Below, one piece after another: positions 1 through 10,128 of a stretch of DNA of 64,000 bases (position 1 is its first letter; each line of letters begins with the position of its first letter). The stretch covers positions 18,791,134 to 18,855,133 of the forward strand of contig CM033401.1 of assembly GCA_019426215.1 (NCBI GenBank). The letters are read 5' to 3'. A program made the position numbers and the translations under genes. The notes beneath the pieces are model-generated. The model was not told the origin of the DNA and did no database searches. It worked only from the letters and a program-made list of their open reading frames with translations. This DNA is from Buddleja alternifolia. Taxonomy: Eukaryota > Streptophyta > Magnoliopsida > Lamiales > Scrophulariaceae.

Positions 1-450
1 TTGTAGTGTATAATAATGAATCTAATCTATAATCTGTTATACCATTCTATATAGTTGTGTATAAAATTCACAGTGTATAATATTATATAAGTTACTGAAC
101 AATCAATGAACATTAGAATTCGAAAAATAAGAATGAATACGATAAAAGAACATTCACAAGATGAATATCTTGTGCCCAAGCTACAAAGTTCCTTATTCCA
201 CCAAAATTTACAGTAAACGGCAAAATAAAACCCTACCAAACTATTTATACAAATCATCCTAACAAGACTCATACTCTACATGGAAACTAATAAAAGACAA
301 TATTCTAAATAAAGAAACACTAATTAATCAATTCCAAACCAATTCTAATCAATCTGCCCCTCCACAGCGCCGAACTTCTTCTTCTTTCTTTCATACACTC
401 GTATGCCACTTGTCCCCACATCATCAGTCCCGTGCGTCATGTCACATGCC

Positions 451-622
451 ACATTATACAGTGACATGTAAAACATTATACAGAATATTATAAAGCATTA
501 TACAGTATCACAGGTCATATTATACAGTTTGTGTTATAAAGCACATAATCGGAATATGATAAACCATTATACAGCACAAAAAGGCATTATACACTATAGT
601 TTAATGCATTATACAGTAAGTA
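451..622. repeat. Cluster of CATTATACAG-like short repeats
   Basis: About seven close variants of CATTATACAG are dispersed through 170 bp, with extra partial copies (ATTATAAAGC). Spacing is irregular, so this is not a microsatellite. Arrays of short direct repeats are common in subterminal regions of DNA transposons, which is one possible reading. Confidence 0.6.
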
Positions 623-1296
623 CACACACATATGATACATGAACACTACCCTCACTAATTTAAAAATACACACCATGGGTTACACAAATATGCATGGTAA
701 ATCAATAAAAAAACAGGATTCGTCCTCAATAATCATATTATTTATATAAGAAATCAACCAGAAACATATTTATTGTCAACAAATTCAGCAGAATACATGA
801 TTTTATACAATATCAGTTCGAAAAACTACTGTAAATAGAATGAAAAGTCGATACCTGCGACTCTCGATGGGTTTTAACAACAAAATACATGAATTTATCC
901 TCTATATGATTGGTACCTGTGACTCTCGATGGATTTTTAGACCTCATTTTCACATTTTTTTACGGTTCTTTCGTGTGCGAATCCGAATATGCAGTTAGAT
1001 TTGAGAATATATGGCTTTAATACGGATTCAAATTGTGATTTACAGTGATTTTGAGTGAGTTTGAATATGAGAGATTTTAGGGAGAAGGGGAGTTAATTTA
1101 GGGAGTTGTTTGTTGTATAATGAGATGTATTTTACTATTATACCCCTAAGCCAAATAAAAATGGGTTTGCAGTGCTGATTCTAGTTTTATTTTGGACTGT
1201 TGGATTTAATGGATCTAATGGTGTATATTGGGTCTTATATCTTATCTAAGAGAAGGTATGTACTCGATCTTGACCCTATATATATATACCTATATA

Positions 1297-1320
1297 TAAT
1301 AATAATAATAATAATAATAA
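1297..1320. repeat. (AAT)n microsatellite
   Basis: About eight uninterrupted AAT units directly follow a TA-rich tract. Confidence 0.9.
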
Positions 1321-1898
1321 GAAACATAGAATCGTTAATTAACAATTTATAATTCGGTAATTAGTATACAAATACAAAATTAAAGTTTAAGCACGAATAC
1401 AATATTCATTTCCATTTTGTGATCAGGATTGAAATTGAGCTTTTCGTTATAACAAATTGTCCAAAATGTACAAAATTAAGTAATTCTTGTTCGTTCGCAA
1501 TGAAGTAATTAAATTGATATAGCATAAATTAAGTTTTTGTATATTTCTTGGTTCACATACATTCAAGTTAAATGCGGTATTTCTTTTGATGTACACATTG
1601 AATTATATTGTATTGGCAGGATATACTATAAAAAAATAAAATATTAGTGATAAAATATTAAGTGATAAATTCATAATTGTTATTAAATAAGCATATATTT
1701 CAATTATAAGAACTTTTGTTCCGTTACAAGAATAATATATTTGTTTTGTCACAAGAATAGGACTCTCAAGTTAAATGGTGACAAGAATTTTATGCAAAAA
1801 TAATATTGTACAAGAATAGTATTACGAATTTAACAGTGACAAGAATTTAATACAAATTGTCACTTTTGATAATTATTGACAATGAACTTGTTAAACCA

Positions 1899-2200
1899 AA
1901 AAAAATAAAAAAAACACTTGTTAAATATGAACAATTAATTACAAATTTCATGACAACTTAATGATGATCAGTATAGGCATCAATTTGTGTCGTTATTAAT
2001 TTGTGTCATTAATTGTCAATAATATCAATATAAAAAAATTTATCAGTAAAAAAAATAAAAAAACACTTGTTAAATATGAACAATTAATTACAAATTTCAT
2101 GACAACTTAATGATGATCAGTATAGGCATCAATTTGTGTCGTTATTAATTTGTGTCATTAATTGTCAATAATATCAATATAAAAAAATTTATCAGTAAAA
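1899..2200. repeat. 149-bp tandem duplication
   Basis: Two adjacent copies with a 149-bp period run from about 1907-2051 and 2056-2200. Apart from small length changes in the A-rich joint, no mismatch is visible, so the duplication is recent. It holds no open frame and is AT-rich. Confidence 0.93.
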
Positions 2201-2240
2201 ATTATCCTTGAGGCAAAGCAAAAATTATCTCACTTATTTT

Positions 2241-2244
2241 ACAT

Positions 2245-2272
<28 letters not shown>
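2241..2272. repeat. (AT)n microsatellite
   Basis: A run of alternating A and T with one early C interruption, about 370 bp upstream of the host gene start. Confidence 0.9.
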
Positions 2273-2277
<5 letters not shown>

Positions 2278-2542
2278 TTTATTGAGGTTGTATTTGATGC
2301 TCAAACGATATTCCCTCTACACGACTCGCGAAGGTGGTAAAATAATAGTAGGCGCAGTTCGTATGGGCCCACCAACAACTAGAGGGCTTAATTACAATAC
2401 TTAACAACTAAGAAGCAATTTGCATTAAAAAACAAAAAGTTTTTCTAAAATGAGAGGGGCCAAAACTCCAATTAATAAAAAAACAAGGAGAGAAAAGTAA
2501 AACAAAACACCCCACCCCACCCTGTAAACCTCTTTTGAGAGG

Positions 2543-2553
2543 CTATAAATAGG
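2543..2553 (+). promoter_or_regulatory. TATA box of the serine-rich protein gene
   Basis: CTATAAATAGG lies 85-95 bp upstream of the ATG. Transcription would start near 2575-2585, giving a 5' leader of about 55-60 bases that is rich in C and T, as in many strongly expressed plant genes. Confidence 0.7.
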
Positions 2554-2637
2554 TAGCTCAAGTATAGCTCGGTTTGCCAAATTCACCACACAAAACCCCC
2601 CTCCTTCCCTCCCTCAAACAAAAATAATCCAGTTTAA

Positions 2638-3201
2638 ATGGCGGCTCGTAAATCAAGCGGACCGGTCCTCCGGTCCATCTCCCCATCACCAAGATTCAAC
2701 CGCCAATCCTCCTCCCCCTTCGCATCCGCCACCGCCTCCGCTTTCACCACCGCCCGCTCCATTCACAGACCCACCCCCGTAAACTCTTATAAATACAATT
2801 CCCCTTCCCTTAGCTTCTCCGTGGACCGCCCCGGTTCACCGAACCGCTCGATATCCTTTTCGAGCCGGGTTCAGAAACCCGCGGCACCGTCTCAGAAGAG
2901 GACGTGTATGTGTTCGCCCACCAACCACCCCGGTTCGTTCCGATGCAGCCTACACAAAGGAGGAGGAGGGCCCCTCACCAATAACAGCCGGTCTTCCCAA
3001 ACGGTGTCGTGTGCGACATCCAGCAGCTTGAATATGAGGCGGTCCGCCATGAAGAATTCTCTGGTCAGAATTGGTACCGTGGAAGGGGAATTGGTGAAGA
3101 GAGCCCTGGCGGCGTTGATACGTCCGTCGTCTCATCAGCAGCGCCGCCGTTGTGAGTTCCGGTGCCGCCCCACCAGGCTATCTGTCATGTCCAAGGCTTA
3201 A
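2638..3201 (+). CDS. Plant serine-rich protein-like gene (187 aa, single exon)
   Basis: This resembles a small plant-specific family annotated as serine-rich protein-like; no biochemical function is established for it to my knowledge. The N-terminal half (residues 1-85) is low complexity, rich in Ser, Pro and Arg. Two conserved blocks identify the family: a Cys-rich block near residues 88-106 (CMCSPTNHPGSFRCSLH) and the C-terminal block near 160-187 (ALIRPSSHQQRRR, ending in SVMSKA). No signal peptide or membrane segment is visible. The ATG at 2638 is chosen because it follows a TATA box and CT-rich leader and begins MAARKSSGP, typical of the family. GC content is far above the flanks, as expected of a real exon. 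It is the only host gene recognised and appears intact. Confidence 0.87.
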   Translation: MAARKSSGPVLRSISPSPRFNRQSSSPFASATASAFTTARSIHRPTPVNSYKYNSPSLSFSVDRPGSPNRSISFSSRVQKPAAPSQKRTCMCSPTNHPGSFRCSLHKGGGGPLTNNSRSSQTVSCATSSSLNMRRSAMKNSLVRIGTVEGELVKRALAALIRPSSHQQRRRCEFRCRPTRLSVMSKA

Positions 3202-3724
3202 TTAAGGATACCAACTGTATCGCCCGTATGATGTCATAACGCGGCGGCCGTGACGTCAGCCTGACGATGGGACGGGTCGGAAATTTTTTGTACTCCGGTG
3301 ACCGATAACCCAACGGAATCGAACAAGGATCCGACATATTTTTAATTCAACTATTGTGTATATATGCTCGTAATTGATTTGAATGAAAATTAAGGGGGAA
3401 TCCGGATTCGAAGAGATTTATTAAATTCTTAATTTTACCTTAAATCAATCAGAATTTCCATACGTTGGACTTGGACTTGACTCGAGAAATTTATCAAAGT
3501 AGTGTTATTTTTTGTGGGTCACCCACCCGTATAACATCTACCATCATCACTGATATACAAAAATAAGTCATAAAGGCCCATTAATGGTAAAACAAAGAAC
3601 TTAGGCCCAAAACAAATCCAAAAATCGAGTTTAGTCACTAGATCTGTGCTATGTAACAGTATCGGGTTGGCTTGTATTTTGACCCGATTCCATCGTACGA
3701 GTTATTCATCGTTCATTGGTGCTA
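3202..3724. other. 3' flank of the host gene, no gene seen
   Basis: This should include the 3' UTR. A perfect TGACGTCA palindrome (bZIP-type recognition sequence) lies at 3251-3258, about 50 bp past the stop codon. The rest is AT-rich without an open frame. No unambiguous polyadenylation signal is seen. Confidence 0.5.
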
Positions 3725-4100
3725 CATGTTAGCATCCTACAGATGTTCATCAACCATTTGTATAGATATAGGGTGTGTGCGATAAATACCTCTTCATAAC
3801 ATTTATTCAAATCCGATAAGGGGCTTTGATTTTTTCATAATTTTTTTTTCCATAAAAGTCTAGTCATAGTATTCAAAAATTAGAGATTTTTTATTTATTT
3901 GGAATCAAAAAGGAACTAATCGGATAATACGTTATCATTATACTGAGTTAGAGTATAGTAGTTCTAGTTAGAAAGTGAAACATTTGTTCGGTAAATTTTC
4001 ATTATTATGAATACGCCTCTTCATGTTAGCATCCTACAGATGTCCACCAACCACTTGTACAGGGTGTGTGCTATAAATACCCCTTCATAACATTTATTAG
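3725..4100 (+). repeat. Duplicated LTR-promoter-like segment, left of the Tat gag
   Basis: A segment of about 85 bp occurs at 3725-3811 and again at 4022-4100 in direct orientation, 297 bp apart, sharing CATGTTAGCATCCTACAGATG and a TATA-like GCGATAAATACC or GCTATAAATACC followed by CTTCATAACATTTATT. The position just before gag and the TATA-like motif suggest remnants of a gypsy LTR, either two nested copies or an internal duplication. LTR ends are not recognisable. Confidence 0.6.
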
Positions 4101-4220
4101 GGGTTGGAATTTGAAAGATATTCTCTCTAACTTTAGCCTCTATCTCCAAAGTAACGAGTCTATAGATTAATAAGGCGAAGATCGAGGTGGAGTGCAGGAG
4201 AGTCGTTAGGTGATGATGAT

Positions 4221-5720
4221 GTGTTGAGTATTCGTCAGGGGCATGCAGAGGAGAGAGGAAAAACTCCAGTACTCGATTCACCGATTGAGCTACGACGAAC
4301 AGTGCATTACGAAGAGGATAGGCAGACGAGGGCGGATAAGGTTGCTACTTCTGTGCAGCCGAGGCCAGCCACCACTCTGATGGCTCACAATTCTCCTTTC
4401 GTGGTGGAGATTATGAAAGAAATTCCGAATAGCCTCTTCCGGATGCCGGACTTTGAAAAATTTGATGGAACGAGTGACCCGAGACCCCATATTACATCTT
4501 ACGAATTGTTGATGTCGTTGCAGGGACAGACTGACGCGGTCAATGCAAGAATTTTTACCACTACCTTTGTGGGTCGGGCGCAAGACTGGTTCATGAGTCT
4601 GGCACCCGGCTCCATAGGGTCGTATCCACAGTTAAAATATAAGTTTGATAATCATTTTTCTAGTAATAAAAAGACGAAGAAATCCATATCTGTGATAGTG
4701 GGATTGAAACAAAACTCAACTGAGTCTTTGCGCCAATTTATACATCGCTTCAATCAAGAAGCCATGGACCTTCCTGAACTTAATAACGAATTGAAGCTAA
4801 GCTTCTTGATGAGAGGCTTAAAGAAGGGTAACTTTAACGATGCACTCTCTCGTCGCCCTCCACGATCCCATGAGGAATTGATGGAGTTGGCGGGAGAGTA
4901 TATCAATCAGGAAAAAATGAATGAGTTAAAAGACTCAGAAAACTTACAAACTGTGAACGACCCTAGAGGTCGTAAAGAAAAACATGAAAGTGATCGTTAT
5001 GAGGGAACGGAGTCGCGTAGAGATCATGATCGACCCCGTAGACCAAAATTTGAACATTATACCCCATTGAATTCAAGTCGTACAAGAATTCTTGTAGCTG
5101 CATTACAGACGAATCAAGTCTAAAGGCCTAAGCCACTAAAAAGTGGTCCAAAAAAGAATATGCACAAATCCTCCATAAAGATCATGGGCATGATACTGAA
5201 GAATGCTTTCAATTGAAAGATGAAATCGAACGACTTATTAAGTCGGGAGAGTTGAATGATTTTATTAATCAAACCTTGGCGGAAGTAAGAGCCCCGGGGG
5301 CCCACCGCACGACTCAAATTGAGAGACCACGTAGTTGATCACATGAACGATCCCATGAACAATCTAATGAGAGGGATCGTCAGACTCGTAATTATGAGCA
5401 ACCCCGAAATGAATATCACCGAAACGATAATTATCGTAGTGATTATGAACGCCCAAGAGGCAATCCTCGTTATAACGAGTGTGACGACTGTCGCCGTAAT
5501 GACGGTCCTCGTAATCACGAGTGAAATGATAACTATCGCCGTAATGACGGTCCTCGTAATCACGAGAGGAAAGATGATTATCGCCGTAATGACGACTCTT
5601 GCAATAACGAGCAAAGAAGAGAAGTGCATGATGCGCCTAAAGAGAGCAATCGCCGAGAAATCCATATGATAGCAGGGGGACCCACTGATGGGGATTCCTC
5701 GAATGCAAGAAAGAGGCATG
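4221..5720 (+). pseudogene. gag: Tat gag (capsid and nucleocapsid-like region)
   Basis: Gag forms the virus-like particle that packages element RNA. An open frame of 300 codons (4221-5123) carries the retrotransposon gag domain, including the FDGTSDPRPHITSYELLMSL segment and the RPPRSHEELMELAGEYI segment typical of Tat Gag. After the stop at 5121-5123 the Gag sequence continues in another frame with HKDHGHDTEECFQLKDEIE (about 5172-5228), the His/Cys segment these proteins carry near the end, then an Arg/Asn/Asp-rich tail made of 45-bp repeats. The start is uncertain; an internal ATG near 4381 begins the best conserved part. At least one frameshift and one further stop make it a pseudogene. 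Confidence 0.82.
5490..5620 (+). repeat. 45-bp tandem repeats in the gag tail
   Basis: Nearly three units starting CGCCGTAATGACGG encode a basic and acidic repeat of the RRNDGPRNHE type in the Gag frame. A TGA interrupts the first unit. Length variation of this low-complexity tail probably explains the broken frame. Confidence 0.8.
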
Positions 5721-6500
5721 CAAGAGAGGGTCGTTCAAGTTATTACCGTGGTGAACCAACTCGGGTTCTTTGGCTTGGAAGAGGATCGAGTTCGAGAAAC
5801 GAAGCGATCAATTTTGATGACAGTGACTATGAGGGGATGAGTGGTCCTCATAACGACCCTATGGTGATTTCAATGGATGTAGCCAATTTTGTGGTGCATA
5901 AAGTTTTGATGGATACAGCAAGTTCAGCTAATATAATTTTTTGGGAAGTTTTGAAAATGATGGAGCTTGACAGTACGAGATTGAGGTCTGTAAGTACTCC
6001 CTTGGTGGGTTTTATGGGACCACAAATTATGCCCAAGGGGTCGATTGAATTGGATGTATCTTTGGGATCTGGATTGAGGTCAAAGACGATCTGGGTGACT
6101 TTTTTAGTTGTGGATGTTCCCTTTGCACATGATATGATCGTAGGACGACCAATGTTGAATTTATTTGGGGCCATTGTCTCGACCCCACACCTGAAGATGA
6201 AGCTCAAAACCAATAATGGCATTGGAGAAGTGCGTGGAAATCAGCTAGAGGGTCGTCAATGTTATACGACGTCGTTGAAGGTCAATTCGTCTAAGAAGAG
6301 GAAGCACGAGGCTAGTAGGGTTGATGTGCTGGATGAGGAAGCAAAAACGGTGGTAGAGAGTTGGGATAAAAAGCAGAAACGTGTGGATACACGAGTCGAG
6401 CCTATGGTGCACAAAACTATTGAACTTATTCCAGGTAATCCGAAGAAGACCACTCAGATAGGAGGAGAAATGGATCCAGAAATGGAAACGAAGTTAGTAA
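5624..6500 (+). pseudogene. pro: Tat aspartic protease region
   Basis: The protease cleaves the Gag-Pol polyprotein. The retropepsin active-site segment is VLMDTASSANIIFW, with the catalytic Asp codon at 5912-5914; the usual DTG is here DTA. The second half has the conserved IVGRPMLNLFGAIVST segment, followed by a Lys/Glu-rich linker to RT. The open frame runs into the MITE at 6501; without the MITE and one target copy, the frame would continue directly into the RT module at 6957, so this break is due to insertion. Overlap with the gag tail near 5624 is only a frame change. Confidence 0.8.
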
Positions 6501-6953
6501 GGCTCTGTTTGGATGTGTTTTCATTTCATTTTCAACCGTCATTTTCTAAAATGTATGGGAGAATGAATTTTTTGATTTTTGTGTGAGAAAAGTGAAAAAA
6601 GTAGATGTGTTTGGTTGTGTTTTTAAAAATGGTTGAAATTGGTGATTGTGATGTGCGAAATGATTGAAAAGTAATGATTAGATGAATAGTTTTGGATTTA
6701 AAAATTTAAAGGAGAGGAGAGAGAAATGTTTAAAAAATTAAAAGAAGATGAAAGAGAAAAGTGAGAAAAAGAAATTGATTGATGAGTGATATGAAATGTA
6801 ATTTTAAAGAAATGATTGAAATTTATTGGGAACGTAAAAACAAGAATGAAAATGAGAATATTTTCAGTTAAAAACAGCGTAAAGTGTGTATTTTCATTTC
6901 CAGATGAAAATGAAAATGAAAAAAGCAACTTAAAAACACAAACAAACAAGCCC
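6501..6953. mobile_element. Tourist-like MITE (PIF/Harbinger type), 453 bp
   Basis: The insert begins GGCTCTGTTTGGATGTG and ends with the imperfect inverted counterpart (ACACAAACAAACAAGCCC), and is flanked by a 3-bp direct TAA (6498-6500 and 6954-6956), the target duplication of PIF/Harbinger transposons. It is AT-rich with no coding capacity. A related copy lies at 58934-59500. It interrupts the Tat pol gene. Confidence 0.87.
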
Positions 6954-6956
6954 TAA

Positions 6957-7755
6957 ACTTTTTGAGGAAGAACTCGGATATGTTCAGGTGGAAGGCTGCT
7001 GATTTTCAGGGTATCGATCCTTCGGTCATCGTGCATCATCTGAATGTGGATCTAAAGGCCAGGCCTGTTCATCAGAAAAGAAGGAATTTTGGTCCGGACA
7101 CGGACATGATAATTGAAGAGGAAGTAAAAAAATTCCAAGATGTAGGCTATGTAAACGAGATTCAATTTACGGGTTGGCTCGCTAATGTAGTTCTTGTACC
7201 CAAAACGCGAGGAAAATGGCGAATGTGTACTGACTTTACAGATTTGAATAAAGTTTGTCCTCGTGACCCTTATCCTTTGCCTCGTATAGATTTGCTTGTA
7301 GACTCTACTGCAGGTTGCGCATTATTAAGTATGATGAACGCCTATCAAGGCTTCAATCAAATAATGATGGCAGAAGAAGATCGGGACAAGACTGCGTTAG
7401 TTACTGCGAGATGAGTCTACTGTTGAGAAATTCAGGAGCAACGCACCAATGATTTGTCAATATGATATTTGATGAAGAGATTGGAAAGACGATGGAAGTA
7501 TATGTAGATGATATGCTTGTAAAAATCACGAACGAGAACGACCACTTAGCACATTTGACAAAATCATTTGCTATAATGAAAGAGTATGGCATGAAGTTGA
7601 ATCCACACAAGTGTACCTTTGGTGTACGAGGTGGCAAGTTTCTAAGGTACATGGTAACCCAACAAGGAAATGAAGCTAATCCCAAAAAAATCGAGGCAAT
7701 CTTGGGTATGAAATCACCAACGAGTGTAAAAGATGTACAAAAATTAACAGGATGA
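6957..7755 (+). pseudogene. pol (RT): Tat reverse transcriptase
   Basis: RT copies element RNA into DNA. The N-terminal part (6962-7414) shows GWLANVVLVPKTRGKWRMC and the FTDLNKVCPRDPYPLPRID block. A short deletion and frame break around 7405-7450 removes the stretch before the ATHQ segment. The catalytic YVDD lies near 7501-7512 (MEVYVDDMLVK) and is intact. The thumb-proximal part ends at LTG followed by a TGA at 7753-7755. Not functional as it stands. Confidence 0.85.
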
Positions 7756-8364
7756 ATGGCAAGTTTGAATCATTTTATATCACGATCAGCTGATAAGGGC
7801 TTACACTTCTTTAGAATCTTGAGAAATGTAAAACGATTTGAATGGACAGATGAGTGTGAGAAAGCTTTTAATGAGTTGAAAACTTACCTATCATCTCTTC
7901 CACTATTGACAAAACCAGTATTAGGAAAACCATTGATCCTATACTTGGCAATCTCTTTAGTAGCCCTAAGCACTGCACTCGTTCGAGAAGTGGACGGTGA
8001 CCATCGTCCGATTGACTATATCAGTAAGTTGATGCAAGGAGCCGAGTTGAACAATTTAGAAATTGAAACATGGGCACTAGCATTAAGACTGCAGCCCGAA
8101 AGCTGAGACCATACTTTCAATCTCATCACGTGATCGTACTAACGAATCAGCCTTTGAAACAAGTACTGGCAAAACCAGATGTTTCGGGTCACCTCGTAAA
8201 ATGGGCAATTGAATTGGGGGAGTTTAGTATTGAATACAAGAGTCGTACCTCAACAAAAGCTCAAGTGATGGAAGGTTTTTATAGTGGAGATGACTTCCAA
8301 CTCGGAGTTGACAGCCTCTGTTATATCATTGGAAACGACGCCATGGTCACTGCATGTAGATAGC
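7756..8364 (+). pseudogene. pol (RH): Tat RNase H (RT-linked)
   Basis: This is the retroelement RNase H that degrades the RNA of the hybrid. It follows RT in frame (FEWTDECEKAFNELK, then LILYLAISLVALSTALV and RPIDYISK). Around 8070-8106 the frame shifts (ALALRLQPES against AARKLRPYFQSHHVIVLTNQPL), and the rest is in the overlapping frame to about 8290. The first catalytic Asp, usual in the LYLAVS-type segment, is not obvious. Confidence 0.78.
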
Positions 8365-8808
8365 TCCTCAATGACGAGATGAGGAGGTGTTGGGGTTCGG
8401 TTACGATCTCCAAAAGGAAACGACCTGGAATTTGCGATCAAATTAAATTTTGACGTGACGAACAATGAGGCAGAATATGAAGCGTTAATTGCAGGGTTAA
8501 GAATGGCAAAGACCTTAGAAATAAAGAATGAGAAAGTGTTTACCGACTCAAAATTGGTAGCATGACAAATTGCGGGAACCTACGAGGCAAAAGAAAAAAC
8601 CATGATCAAATACTTGCAGATAATGAAACAACTAATGAGTGAATTTGAGAAGATTGAGTTGTGTCAGATACCAAGAGATGAAAATCAAAGAGCGGATGCA
8701 TTATCCAAGTTTGCAAACCAGATTGTAGGGTCAACAAGTCGTACCGTGTCTTTACTTGTGTCGAAACATTCGGAATTAGAACCTTTGACTGCGATTATGC
8801 CTCTTTAA
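8345..8808 (+). pseudogene. pol (aRH): Second (archaeal-type) RNase H of the Tat lineage
   Basis: A second RNase H-like module follows the first. Read in one frame it shows WSLHVDSSS (first acidic residue), VRLRSPKGNDLEF, NNEAEYEALIAGLRMAK (second acidic residue), VFTDSKLVA (third) and ENQRADALSKFAN. This order is that of the extra RNase H gained by the Tat/Ogre group. Two in-frame stops are present, near 8378 and 8563. The conserved acidic positions survive. Confidence 0.82.
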
Positions 8809-8814
8809 GAAGAT

Positions 8815-10128
8815 ATGAGTTGGAAACGACCCATTGTAGAATATCTCTTTGAAGGAACTCTGCCAAAGGACAAACTCGAAGCTCGAAGATTGGTGGGGAG
8901 ATCGGCTCATTTCACCATCCTAGATGGTGAGTTGTATAAGAGATCAAATGCTGGGCCCATGCTTCGTTACCTTGCTCCTACCGAGGCTCATTATGTTCTG
9001 AAGGAAATACATGAAGGGAGCTGTGGAAATCATTCTGCAGGACGATCACTGGCACAAAACATTACACGACAAGGATATTTCTGGCCGACACTCGTTACGG
9101 ATGCACAAGAATTTGTCAAACGATGCAAACAATGTCAATTGTACTCTAATGAAATACACCGACCGGGAAAACCAATGGAGGTGATAAAATTTGCATATCC
9201 GTTCGACCAATGGGGCATCGATATATTAGGTTAATGCCTATTTTAAAGTTATCGGTAAACTCGTTTTAAGAAACGAGGTTGACTACTGACACCATACACT
9301 TTTGAACTCATTTGCAGGTCCATTTCTTCTGGTTCAAAATCAAAAGAAATTTATTATTGTGGCAGTGGAGCACTTTACGAAATGGATTGAAGCTGAAGCT
9401 GTAGCACACATTACGGAAAAGGTTGTTATTGACTTCATCTGGAAGAACATCATTTGCAGGTTTGGTATCCCTAGGATTCTGATTTCTGATAATGGAACTC
9501 AATTCAATGGAAAATCTATCACATCATGGTGCAATGAATTGAAAATTCAACAAAATTTTACATCTGTGGGGCATCCCCAAGCAAATGGACTGACTGAGGT
9601 TGCGAATAGGATACTACTGCATCACTTGAAGACTAGGCTCGATGGTATGAGGTCGGCATGGGCAGAAGAGCTTCCCGGAGTCCTTGATCGCACAACCCCG
9701 CGGTCATCTATCGGAGAAACACCGTTTTGCCTCGTCTATGGATCTGAGCTGTCATTACAGCAGAGATTGGTATGATGACTCATAGGGTATCAAACTACGA
9801 CTAGGGAAACAATCGAAGCAATCGTGAATTTGAACTGGATGTTATTGAATAAGTACGGGAACGAGCCTATGCAAACATATTAAGACTAAAAAGCACCATG
9901 GCGAGAGCATAAAATAAAAGGGTGAGAATGAGATGCTTTCAAGTGGGAGACTTGGTGCTAAGAAGGGTAGAAGTCTCGAAGCATGTGAAAAAGTTGGAGG
10001 CTAATTGGGATGGTCCATATAAGGTAATAAAGTTAACAAAGGGCATGACCTACAGACTATAAGATCTCCAAGGGAAAGATCTTCCCCAGTCGTGGCACAT
10101 CGACAATTTAAGAAAATTTTATATGTGA
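8815..10128 (+). pseudogene. pol (INT): Tat integrase, interrupted by an apparent intron
   Basis: Integrase inserts the element DNA into the host. The N-terminal zinc module shows His residues in EIHEGSCGNHSAGRSLA and the CKQC pair (8815-9229). The core begins at WGIDILG (first catalytic Asp), then 88 bp with splice-site borders (9230-9317), and continues with TKWIEAEAVAHIT, LISDNGTQFNG (second Asp) and the GLTEVANRILL segment (catalytic Glu). After 9778 the frame is broken, but the C-terminal part (FQVGDLVLRRV, KLEANWDGPYKVI, WHIDNLRKFYM) is readable to the TGA at 10126-10128. Several stops make it inactive. Confidence 0.83.
9230..9317 (+). other. Probable 88-bp intron in the Tat integrase
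   Basis: The sequence starts GTTAATG and ends TTTGCAG, and removing it joins the two integrase exons exactly in frame at the conserved DILGP segment (split glycine codon). Inside is a perfect hairpin CTCGTTT-TAAG-AAACGAG at 9260-9277. An unrelated insertion is less likely because both borders match splice consensus. Confidence 0.7.

Larger units (their letters stand above)
1..2540. other. AT-rich intergenic region upstream of the host gene
   Basis: No convincing gene is seen. The only open frame (27-272, minus) has no recognisable motif and lies in AT-rich DNA, so I treat it as chance. The stretch holds a cluster of CATTATACAG-like repeats (451-622), a pair of similar segments with the phrase GACTCTCGATGG (around 850-870 and 910-935), an AAT microsatellite, a 149-bp tandem duplication and an AT microsatellite. 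The part ending near 1290, with subterminal short repeats and a boundary at a TA-rich tract, could be a degenerate non-autonomous DNA transposon, but no terminal inverted repeat pair or target duplication could be confirmed. Confidence 0.5.

Noticed and set aside
27..272. 81-codon minus open frame
   Set aside because: AT-rich, no conserved motif, no promoter or codon pattern; probably chance.
1..1290. Helitron or Mutator-like element
   Set aside because: Suggestive TA-rich border and subterminal repeats, but no matching terminus, hairpin with CTRR end or target duplication could be shown, so it is not called as an element.
2950..3135. Minus frame within the serine-rich gene
   Set aside because: Shadow of the real gene on the other strand; low-complexity translation.
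5319..5719. Overlapping Val/Ile-rich frames on both strands that look like membrane proteins
   Set aside because: They are out-of-frame readings of the 45-bp gag tail repeats; the Gag frame explains the sequence.
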